From Theristus sp. LFF4_11 (Eukaryota; Nematoda; Chromadorea; Monhysterida; Xyalidae): a stretch of DNA of 64,000 bases. The translations under genes were made by a program, and so were the position numbers. The notes beneath the pieces were generated by a model. That model searched no databases, was not told where the DNA came from, and worked only from the letters and a program-made list of their open reading frames with translations. The DNA lies in assembly GCA_030248135.1 (NCBI GenBank), contig JASANC010005168.1:56367-120366 (forward strand), in the 5' to 3' direction. Position 1 is the stretch's first letter. The number at the start of each line of letters is the position of its first letter. Below, piece after piece: positions 38,564 to 49,000 of this stretch.

Positions 38564-41500
38564 TCACAATGAACCCAAAAATGCGTCTGTTGGAACGCTC
38601 AATGTTGAATGGCGGTCTGTCGATGCGGCAAGCTTCACGTTGTGCAACGTTCTCCAGCCAGAATCATCACCGGTCAAGATGTCCAACTGGTCGGTCAGAT
38701 ATTCCTCTCCATATTCTGTTGCTATCCATCCGCCGATCGCAAGTGCCAGAGATTTTCGGCCGCTTTTGTTTCCGTCAGTGATTGTGGCCAGATGAAAGTC
38801 GCCGCGTGTGATTTCGGGAAATCCGGGGATATCGACCTGGACAAATCGAAATATAGTAGTTGTAATGGCTTTAGTGACGCTTTTTACGCTCACGAAACTA
38901 CATTGTTCACGTTACAACCAAAGGCCTTCACAACTACATAAAGCGTTGCGACATTGCCGAAGCTGTAGACTTATACAATGTACAGCATGTTCCTTTCAAT
39001 CTGTCAGCTTTTCAAGCAAAATACGCGCTATATTTTATGAGATTCTGTATTCTGTGAAAAATGTGACAGGTTTAATCAAACATACTAAAGGTCGTTTTGC
39101 GGGTTTGCCCGATAAGTGAAGACCACGGCAACCTCAGTGCTTGTGAGTCGTTTTTTTTGTTGCTGCTCATGAGCTTTGAAGAATATATCAATTCAATCAT
39201 TGGATGGTGATCAAAACACAACCATCTCGCTCACCCACACATTCCTCGCCGCATCATACGCCTCGCAAGTGGTTCCGAATGACATCGTCAACGATTGTTT
39301 CGACTGAGAATCGCTGGCGAAATTCCAGCCTCCACAGACGATCAGATGCGTGCCGTTGGCGGTCAACGCCGGATCGCAGCGTCTCTGGCGCATCGACGCC
39401 AACCGGTGCCACCAGGTGTCGTTGTTGGTGGCGGCGACGCCAAACGCGAATCGATGCAGGCGATCCGAGCACGATTGACGGCACCAGCCACCCACGACGT
39501 AAAAATCGTTCTGGGCGTGAGTATTATAAATACAGTGGTTACTGTAGATTACTGTGATTACTGTAAACTTGAAACATGTATTGGAAGTGAAAAGGTAAGT
39601 TTGCATTTTATTCCTGTTGTTGATGCAAGCTGTTGATCGGCTGTTGTTGGACAGTGCCAAACTTGTCTCTGACGTTTGCATAAAGGACGTCGCTACCGCA
39701 CCGCAAGATTGCTGTTCCACACAGATGTGAAAAAAAAACCGAAAACGGTGGCAATTTTACTGGTATATAGGTAGTCTATTTGGCCAATCAGTGTGCCACA
39801 TTTGCTTGTTGTAACAGTCCACATCAGTGTCGCAACCTGAATGGTACTGCAACCACCCCCTCCCATCCCCAACCGCCCCCGCCCCAACCTGCAGAACAAT
39901 GCCCGCATGGTTGCCGAGGCACACGTCACTGCCATTCCCATTTACGTCGACCATCGTCCAGTCGGCCGTGTCGTTGTCGGCTGCTCTCAGCTCACAAGTG
40001 CGACTGCATCGTCGGTCCGTGTCGATGCAGCCGCACACCAGCAGTTGGTTGTCCTGATTGGTTAAAAATCCGCATTTGTTAAGGTTCGGTTTTTTGGCGT
40101 TTTTTGGCAAAAAAAGATGAATAATAACTGCCGAAACGTTTTTCGGATTGCCAATAATCATCCTTGTATCGTGCGTCCTATCGAGTGCAGTAGATTTATG
40201 TGGCACTCAACAAATCTGCCCCATCTCGAAATTATATGAAAATGACAGAAAAAACGGCGTTTCTTTCAAAAAAATACCAAAAACCATTTCCACCCTTGCA
40301 CATACCTTCGGTAGCAGCACGGCGGACGGTTCGTATCGCACCAGATTTAGGGCGCTTCCATTTGACCATTTTGACAGAGGGTCCTTTTGAAAAGGTCGGA
40401 ACAGATCAACACTGCGACTGCCGCCGCCTGGAAGACTGGCTCAAAACATAAAGGCCCGTTCATACTGACGTGTGCATACGGCACGGCACGGCGCGGCACG
40501 TTAGGTCTTGTGTTATTGCATATTACCGTTCATGGAGACGTGCGTTTGACGTACGTCAGCATACCACGTCTGTACTCTGTATGAACAGACCTCAACCGTG
40601 CGCAAAACAACAGTGGAGAAAAAAGCCATAAAACTGCATCGGCTACAAACTTTTACTACTAGCTGCTATAAAATTGACCGCACACAAGATACAAGCGGTG
40701 TTTGCTGGCAGCGAAAACTTTTTTAGTAGCACGCACAGCCTTTTTTATCAGTCAACTGAACTTGAAGACTTGAAATCAAAAACGAACGAATCGACTTGTG
40801 ATTTGTCATTGAAGAACAAAACGACATCGGTTTTTCACACCATCCGATATGAAATCGCTGACATCGCTGTTTGTTTGCTGTCACGAGTCGTGGTTTTGAC
40901 GCGAATTTTTATTGAAGTAAATCAAAACAGTTTTCAACTACAGTCGAACTCTATGTTAGCAATCAGCTGATCAGTAGGCAGGCATTTCTTTGGAGGCGGA
41001 GCCAGACATACACAGAAAGCATGTATCACCAACCAATCAGGTGTTTGCCTATGATTTAGAGTTCGACTGTATATGTTTCTCACCGCCAATCAGCAGCAGT
41101 CGATCATGCAGCCAAACGAGGCCTGGATTCGGTCGCGGGTTTGGCCAACTGTCGCTTAAGGAGGTTACCAAAATAGAATCGCTGTCGATAGCATCGTTGT
41201 TTGTCGAAGCGCTCACGTTCACGTAGATGCTGGAACAAAAAAAAGCATCATAAAACCAATTTCCAAATTCCAACTGAACTCAGCAAAATCAACAGACAAT
41301 TAACATTAACAGACAAAATTTTCACTTGCAATATTTGTCCGTGCGTATCACAAAAAGCGGCAAAAAATAAAATGAAATAAAAGCTCGCACAGCTGCATGG
41401 TCGGCTGATATGGTCCGATCACCAAAACGGCCGTCGTTTTCGAGTGATAATCGATCGATTGACGATCATCATCGCGTGAATGATCAGCCGTCATGAGCCA

Positions 41501-42817
41501 CCAAACCGATAGGAAGCCGAGCGAAACGGTAAGAACTGCGGACCCGAACAGTCCCATTGAAATGCAGCACTTCTCGTTTCGCGGCTGGAAAGAAAGCGGA
41601 AACGCGGTATATCAGTAGCCGGCTTTTACGAGCAGTCATTTTTTCTAGCTTAGCCGTCGGATCTTGGAGCTGTTCCGCATATGTGTAGTCTATCATTTAT
41701 TTTGGTTCTGCGAATCAATGCGCGTACATCGGAAAACAGTTCTATGCTTGACGCGGGAATTCAAAATTTGGTGCTGTGATACGAGGTCTTGGGATAGGCT
41801 GAGTCATTTGGGTCATTTGGAACTGTCGCATCAACAATGAAACTAATTTCCTTTTTACGTCTACAAACGTATTAAGTCGCAGAACGAAAGAACGGTAACA
41901 TGACGATGGCAAAAACGGCTTTTGTACGTACATGACCTTAAAAATGGTGTTAAAATTTTCCATTATGTAGACCATACCATCTCGTTGTTTTGAACTTCCT
42001 AGTCACGCCAATTCTGCGTTACTGGTGGGTTGAAATTTTTTTCATTTTTCTCAATAAGTCAAATATTTTTTCGGTATTTCAGAAAAGTGAAACAGATTTT
42101 CTTCTGACCTTTAGACATTGCGCCGGAGTGTTGGTTAGTCAGTTTTCATATTGTGAGAGTTTTCAAAAAAACCTGATGTTCTATTCTCTGATATGAACGA
42201 ATTCATATGAGAATTTACGCGAAATCGAATATCAGCTTTCATATTGAACGGCATGCAGTGTATAGCACAAAAAGCTGGAATTTTTCGGATGCAATTATAG
42301 ATAACGGACATTCTGACGGTTTACGGAGCCGACCCACCCAACATCAACGCCGTAATGAAAATAGCCGCACTTTTCGTGAACTTTTTGCACCGTCACTTTT
42401 TCTTTCAAGATTTTTTATCATCAGGCAAACAGTGGAGTGTACAGAAATGAAACAACGGCGTTAAGAAAAAATAGAAACTTTTTCGAATCGAAAATGGAAG
42501 AAAAAAGTTGAAGCGTCTTCAAAAACGTATCACAAACAAAAGACAAAAGCAGACAAGACTTGAAAATCACATGAGTGAAATAATGCGCAAAACAAGTTTA
42601 TGTTTTTCCACTACAATTAACAATTATGAAGCCGATCGACAGAACAGAATAAAGAGGGATAAAATGGAAATGTGAAGACAGATAAATGATAATAATCAAT
42701 GCATATAATTGCTCCAAAAAGTTTGTTGTTGTATAATTAGAATAATACCTGCCGCATATTTTTTGCAAAAAAACTTTTTTGCAGCAGAGGAAACAACTTC
42801 GCCGACGCCGCTGTCAT
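38564..42817 (-). CDS. Membrane-anchored kelch-like protein, copy 2
   Basis: Exons, high to low: 42817-42749, 41584-41391, 41229-41084, 40427-40306, 40053-39889, 39510-39235, 38836-38564; phases close from ATG to TGA, 415 codons. The short N-terminus MTAASAKLFPLLQKSFFAKN is followed by a single hydrophobic helix (GLFGSAVLTVSLGFLSVWWL) and a propeller with blade starts LLLIGG, LLVCGC, FYVVGGWC, LIVCGGW and LALAIGGW. Intron phases after the membrane exon (2, 1, 0, 0, 0) are the same as in copy 1, so the two arose by tandem duplication. Copy 2 lacks the long N-terminal region of copy 1. Inference: type II membrane protein; function unknown. Confidence 0.78.
40458..40587 (+). mobile_element. Small TIR element J
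   Basis: Left end GTTCATACTGACGTG and right end ACGTCTGTACTCTGTATGAAC are imperfect inverted repeats. The interior is rich in ACG words (GGCACGGCACGG, GACGTACGTC). The stretch 34597-34678 resembles part of it inverted. Not assigned to a class. Confidence 0.4.
40941..41069 (+). mobile_element. MITE family E, copy 3 (both termini intact)
   Basis: A 129-bp element with 13-bp termini CAGTCGAACTCTA and TTAGAGTTCGACTG, flanked by TA on both sides (939-940 and 070-071 of the local coordinate block 40-41 kb). The best preserved copy of family E. It lies in an intron of the second kelch gene, 15 bp from the donor of exon 41229-41084. Confidence 0.75.
41695..41897 (+). mobile_element. MITE family I, uninterrupted copy
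   Basis: Left end TTTTGGTTCTGCGAATCAATG and right end ATTAAGTCGCAGAACGAAAG are inverted repeats; the interior has GACGCGGGAATTCAAAATTT. Shows the empty-site arrangement for the SINE insertion seen at 37562. In intron 1 of the second kelch gene. Confidence 0.65.
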
Positions 42818-43026
42818 CCCTTTGCTGTGAAAGCTGCTGCCTTTGATTTTTCCACATTCCACGAACATCAAGAAAACGACCCAAAACAAACGAAACGAAA
42901 TCGTAAAATCCAACAAAAAAGAAATATCGATCGGAATTTCTTTTTTTAGCGTGATGATTCGGCAACCAACCCCTCAGCTAATAATGTTCGAATTGACTAA
43001 ATAAATAAATGTTTCCCGTCCTTATT

Positions 43027-44532
43027 TCAACATCGGTAGAACGAATCGGGCACCGCAGTGTCATAGACCAACTGCGACTGTCCCGTGATGTCCTCTAGTT
43101 GTGTTCGTTTTGTTGTCTCGAACGCGTTGCCGTCCAACGAAGCAAACGCGACCACCGCCGCTCCGGTACTGCGACCGTATCTAAAAACAATGGAAAGCAT
43201 TTTTAGCGGATGTTTGAAAAGGCGAATACGACCACGCTGAAAACATTCCTTTCACATCACCGTTAGCGTGCCCATCTTCATGGCACACGTCGTGTCATTC
43301 CTTTATACACGCCAAACTGTGTACCATTCTCTTCAAACTGACCGAGGACAAAAAGCGCCAAGCCGGCGTACCACCACACAAGCTTGAGGTGCTCCAGGAC
43401 CAGAACTCCTGGTCGGATGCATTTCTCAGATTGACCGCAGCGTCGCCACCGTGCTCACCGAATTGCTGTTTCACTGGTCGGTCACCACGGTGGCGGTCGA
43501 TGCTGCGATCGTACCCGACAAACGCATCCAATGAGCAGCTCACGTTAGCAAATACGCAATTAGCATGCCCATTTCACATTACCAGAATCAACCGCATGTA
43601 AATCAGTTGTTCAGAGAAACCAAAAAAAACAACTGACAGTATGGTTGGTTAATTAAACCTGTCACTTTTTCTTCAGAGCACAAAGCTCGCAAAAGAAGGA
43701 AAACTGAGAAATTGGAGTTGTAAGAAAACGTTATTTTAGCTACAGATCGGGCTAGGTGATTTCAGCCTAACCCGATACTGTCCTTCTCTTCTCATTGCAC
43801 TTCAAAGATTCGAATGTTCTGTATTTTGCGGAAACGGTGACACGTTTAAACAGACATAACTTACTTCAGTACCCCGCCCAAATAGATTGGCAGCGCAGGG
43901 TGACTTGAGCTGGTAAACACAACGACGCGATTCGCTGAGTCATACAATTTGCTGAAATTGATTTTTTAATACATTAAAAACTAAATTTCAAGAGCGCACA
44001 CTTGCTATTAACAAAACATGATTTCAAAATTTGATATTGCACACCGGCACATTTGAACGTTTTACCAGTGTATCGACTATGCACAACCACTCATTCATTA
44101 TAGATGCGTGTTGTGCGCTCGCTAGTCATTCACCAATCAGCTGCACAATTCCCCTGCAAACACTCCCATATTGTTGCACGAAATAAAGAAAAAATCAAGA
44201 AAAAACCGAATACACAGCCGGGAACAACAGAAAAACCGCCAAATTAAAAAAACCACCGTCCAGCGCGTACATCAACGTGGTGCGATCGTTTCGCTGATCG
44301 CCAGCGTCCCACTGCGCCTTCACAGCCGTGGCCGACCGGTGCTGATAGCGCACGATCAGCTCATCGGCACCCGGAACAACGACGACCGCCGGGGTGACCG
44401 CGACCGTGATTCGGAGACGCGCCTTCAACAATGCACCAGTGAGCGCTTGCATGATCTGCTCCCGCGCGTGCGGCGTTTCGTTCGGATGCATGATGAAGAT
44501 CAGATGTTCGTCGCAGACGGCGTCCTCGCCGG
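43027..44532 (-). CDS. Exons of unrecognised protein (possible ITIH C-terminus or separate gene)
   Basis: Exons 44532-44257, 43951-43865 and 43180-43027. The last two join cleanly in phase 2 and end at TGA with DTAVPDSFYRC. The first reads AGEDAVCDEHLIFIMHPNET and continues open to DRTTLMYALDG; its donor is phase 1 while the next exon needs phase 2, so an exon is missing or a boundary is wrong. Another exon-like stretch at about 44890-44825 (AACAAGAAG...CGCCCG then GTAAGC) may precede it. The alternation of hydrophobic strands (LIFIM, RITVAV, RVVVFTSS) could be an alpha/beta fold. It lies directly downstream of the ITIH-like exons on the same strand. No family recognised. Confidence 0.45.
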
Positions 44533-44580
44533 CTGAAGCATAAAACATAAAAATACACACAAAGCGTCTTAAAAAATGCA

Positions 44581-44731
44581 CGTGCGCCGAGGGGTGGTAA
44601 TGGCAGCACGAAACATCAGCCAGCCCTCGTTTTTAACAAATATGCTTGGGTTGGCTGATGGCATATTTGTTAAAAAAAACGAGGGCTGGCTGATGTTTCG
44701 TGCTGCCATTACCATCCCTCGACGCACGTGC
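44581..44731. repeat. Near-perfect hairpin, ~66-bp arms, short loop
   Basis: 44581-44645 and 44664-44731 are reverse complements with few mismatches: CGTGCGCCGAGGGGTGGTAA pairs with TTACCATCCCTCGACGCACG and CAGCCAGCCCTCGTTTTTAA with its counterpart. The loop is about 18 nt. It lies in the stretch before exon 44532-44257 on the minus strand, so it would be transcribed as a long stem-loop. Confidence 0.8.
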
Positions 44732-44884
44732 ATTTTTTGAGACTGTGCGGTCTGGCGACTTGTCGAACAGACGAGCCCGGGGTCGCCGCGGTCTTCGCTT
44801 ACCGGGCGAAACCGCACATACAAAGCGTGTATTTCTGCTTCTTCTTGTTCTGTGAAAATTTTCGCATATTCACAACATACACTG

Positions 44885-45108
44885 TACCCGTGCGACGGTG
44901 TGCGGTACCGATGTGCTGCCCGCAAGAATAAACTTTGCGAGCTTTGTTTCATTGCACCGGCTGCCTTGCAAATGTGCACAGCCGTCAAAATGGTGCACAG
45001 TCCTCAAACCGGGTGTCGTCAAAATGCCACCGCCAAAAAAAATCTTATGGGCTGCACACCGGTTTTAGAGGGCTGCGCACATTGGTACCCCACACCGTCG
45101 CACGGGTA
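44885..45108. mobile_element. MITE family H (TIR CCCGTGCGACGGTGTG)
   Basis: Inverted termini TACCCGTGCGACGGTGTG and CACACCGTCGCACGGGTA flank a ~180-bp interior, with TA as the outermost dinucleotide at both ends. The near-terminal GGTACC is also mirrored. It overlaps the exon-like stretch at 44890-44825 only at its edge. Confidence 0.65.
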
Positions 45109-45286
45109 TGATTCACAACAAAACCGCCGCGAAGTCTCACTGAACACCGCAAAGCACACGTGTTTATTAGCGATGACGATGACGCCCAAGCGGTGTGTGA
45201 AACTTAAGCGCGGCGTCGTGGTCGGAATCGAACAATCATGCCCCCCGTCACGAAATGCTGCTTCATAAATGCCACTTCATATTCAC

Positions 45287-45520
45287 CTCTTGGTCGTATC
45301 GTATAATTGCGATCGTGATCCTCGTGCGAGGCTTTCTCGCGATTCTCCGCTGCCACCCAGAGTCCACCGCGCCCGCGGTGGTGACCGCTCACTTCGACGT
45401 GCCCCCCGAAACCGCCAAGTGTGCGCTGAGTCCATCTGGGAGTCGTCGGAGTCGTTGTAGTCCACACCGGCAGAGTAGTACTACGAAAGGTTGCATGAAG
45501 ACGACCACCTCCTCCTCCTC
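45287..45520 (-). other. Exon-like open stretch between ITIH and the downstream exons
   Basis: Acceptor TGTTGATGCAG at 45521 and possible donors at 45286 (GTGAAT) or near 45388 (GTGAGCG). Read in phase 1 it continues the ITIH frame with a Gly-rich then Thr/Pro-rich sequence; read in phase 0 it gives EEEEVVVFMQPFVVLL. Phase bookkeeping cannot decide between them, so only the existence of an exon is proposed. Confidence 0.35.
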
Positions 45521-46083
45521 CTGCATCAACACAGACACATAAAAGTGTTTCAGGTAACTTTATTCGAAAATTTATTGCTAAAGTTTCAAAAAACAAATCT
45601 ATTTCATCCGGTGAAATGAGTGAAACAACATCAAGAATGCGGCTGCGCATACAAAACATTCATACGCCTTTTGAACTCGGCGAAACTTGCCCCCCTCAAC
45701 TTCCTATTTGTCACGGTTTCACACCACCTGATGAAATGGCCGCTGAAAAAGTTTCTGGGCGGGATAGGCCCTGATTGCAATGTCTTGTTCATTATCCGGA
45801 CCCACCCTCCCCCGTCACAGTTTTTAGCGGTGTTGATCCACTGCAGCTTGCTTTGAACACAGTGATGCAAACGCTACCCACGATTGGTGTGTTCCTTTGT
45901 TCAAAGATTTTTGTGTGTTCATAAACAAGAATGCGTCTTCTCAGAATGGGCACCCAAGTATTATAGGTCTCCGTATACTAACGCTGTTCCTGTAAGTTTG
46001 ATCGGCGAGTGCACCGCCTGATTCTTGCGAAATGAAATAAAATAAACGAAAAACACCACTGCTCGATCCTCCGACATGACCAC

Positions 46084-49000
46084 GGAAACGATTGTGACCG
46101 CCGGGACTCGGCGCAACACCGAGTAAATTTCGGCCGGGCTGCACCAGCCACGGAGGCGCGAACGTACGCGCCGCTCCGGACGCGCGCGCCCGCTCCGCCG
46201 CCTCCGCGTCGACTTTCTGCAGTACGCTCGTCTCAGCGGCACCACCCGGCGGACGGACGATCAACGACGTGAACTCCGTCACGAAACCGTACTGGAAAAC
46301 GCCACACACACGCACGTTTCGTGAATTGCGAAACCGGATATGCATTTTTCTTGGTCACATGATTGGCAGCACAATTTTTTTTGCGGCACACACAGATTCC
46401 ATCGTTGTACTGGCACTGAGAGATCGACGGGCACGTGCCACCCACATCCCTTGGTGGTCCCGGTGTGGTGATGGATTGAAAAAGGCAAAAAATGTGCGCT
46501 TTGTTTCGTTTTATTCCTCTCAGTAAACTATCTTCGCTTTCACTGTGCATCGGAACAAAACCCAACAGTCGTGTCGTGTTCACTGTTATGATCGATCGCG
46601 AGAGTCACGCACGAATCTGCTCTGTTCTCCAAAAAAAAAACACGCAAAATGCGCAACCTTTTTGCTCAGGTGCGTCGCGCGTCTCTCAACAGCCGCGCAG
46701 TCGGTCGCAACCCCACAGTCGCCGACATTCTTGTCCGCCGTCAACTTTCGGATCGTCTTGTACGCCCACATTCGCTCGATGAAGCCGCCGAGCTGAGTCG
46801 CGGGCAGCACGGGACGTGCGGGCGACCGCGGCGGCGGGTCACCACCGTGCCCGCAGCATCGTATGATACGCGGACTGTGTGCGAGCACGAACGGCGTGGG
46901 GCACGGGACACACCGCGGCTCACGGACGAGTGGGTCGGAGCCGAAACAGCGTATCTGGCAAGGGGTTGTTATTTTAGAATGTTTCTGCTTCAGAGCACCT
47001 AAGAGCACGTCTTGAGATCTCAAACCAATACCGAACGAATGCTGTGTTATAATTCAGACGTGTTCTCCCAAAACAAAGTATGTGCAACAAACAAACAAAA
47101 CGAAACAGCAAAGCAATATCTTTCCGCTGCTGATATATTGTCCAAAAGTGCACCTGCGACGTTTCACACTTCAATGCAACCAAACTTCGGTTGGTCCGAA
47201 TACATTGGGCTCTAAACTAAACACTCACTACAGTTTTGCACTCCAGTATTGCAGAAAACTCGGAGCACACAAAAAACACACACCGCGCCAACCCCCCCCC
47301 CCCAAAAAAAACACTCACGACTCGTTTCACGTCTTGTACACCGCGGCCCGTAGCTCTCATCGCGTCTCCCTTCACCTCAGCATCGAACGCTCGATTCTCA
47401 CGTTTCACCCGACCAACGATCACCAACTCGGAGCCGGCATTCAGTAATTGCCCGTCGTCAGCGCCAACCAAACTCGACACGTCCACGGTGTCGTTCAGAT
47501 AGCGTACTTTGATGTCACGCAGCACCGGTGTACTGATCTCGTGCACGAAACCTGTTGTTTTTCGGATTTTTGGGCGATGTTTTTAGCCAGGGCTCACCCA
47601 GAGAAGCGTAGAGAACGCCACTGAGTAGGGCGCCCATCGAGTTTTCTCTGTCATACACCTATACAGTGCCTATACACCCCTCGGCGGGGCTCGATCCCCC
47701 GAGCGTACAGACTGTAGTCTAACACAATACCACCAGGCCACAAGGGTTCCACCTGTGTGGGAAGATTTTTGTAGTTTTTTTTGAATAGCTCGCTCAGGTT
47801 CGGTCGGTCGATCGGACCAACATATGACGTCATCATTATGAACTACGGTACGGTATCTATAGTGACGTGACGTGACGTGTGACCGGGCCGTCAGTAAATC
47901 AGTTAAAACCGGCACCTTTCAATTGTAGATCCGTGCCGGAGTCCTCATAGACCTTCTTCGCGAGTCCATGGTGATCACTGGTGATCTTCTGCACCAATTT
48001 ATCGTCGGCGTCCTCGCCGAGCGAAATGCCGTGAATCGAGTAGCGCGACTTGAAGTTCTGCGTTCGTAGACTGTTGATGATGTCGGTGTGATTCGTGACA
48101 CCGGCCGTTGGGAGGCCGTCGGTCAGAAACAGCAGCACCTGCGAGAAAAAAAAATCTTTCAGAAATTTTTTATGCTGTTCACCGTGTCACCACAAGATGG
48201 TTATGGATGGGCACCTTTGCGTGTATTGGATTCAGTGGTTTCGTTCCGCTGCCGAACAACCAACCTCAGCAGCAGTCAGTCAGTGATCATAAAGCCAGGC
48301 GCAAGAGGAACACCATTATGAACAATAATCTACCGTTAAACATGTGTTCGTTGTCTTGTTTTCCAAAAAGAACGTTATTGTTCTATCACGGAGCAACAGC
48401 AAACTTTTTTGTCAAAAAAAAACTGTCTTGTTAGTTCTGGTATGGGTCTGTCAGTCGAAAAACTGCAATATTTGGAGTAAAAATAGAAGAGATTTGCAAT
48501 TTCGTGTCCGACAAAAAAAACGCGCACCTTCGCCAGTCGATCGTTCTGCTGCGAATCAGCCTGCAGCAGTTTCAGACCGGCCAACAGTGCGGCGTGCAAG
48601 TTGGTGCCTGAAAAATCAAGTTGGTGTCAGTACACCTTGTAAACTTCAAGTGTAATCTTTCGATTCTGCATCATGGTCTGGCATAAACTCCATAAAACAA
48701 AACCGCTCTTCTCGCGGAACATCAGACGGTTTGTTGGCGTGCAAAAAAGTTCTGTTACGTGTCAACCGTCTATGTTCCGTGCAACTTCAAACTTCTCTGT
48801 TGACAAATTTACTAAAATCGAGTATAATTTTTCTTCGTGTTTGCATTTCGAAAAACCACCGTCACACCTCCATTCGCCTGAATTCGTTCCACAAACTGCA
48901 GCGCGTCGTCGACGTTGGCCGTGGACGCGTCAACGGGCGGACGCCGCTGGTCGACGTCGTCGTTGAACGTGATGATCGAGAAACGATCGATTGGCCGCAA

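Noticed and set aside
42752..42853. Frame starting MWKNQRQQLS in the first exon of the second kelch gene
   Set aside because: Ends in the wrong phase for the next exon; the overlapping frame from 42817 joins correctly.
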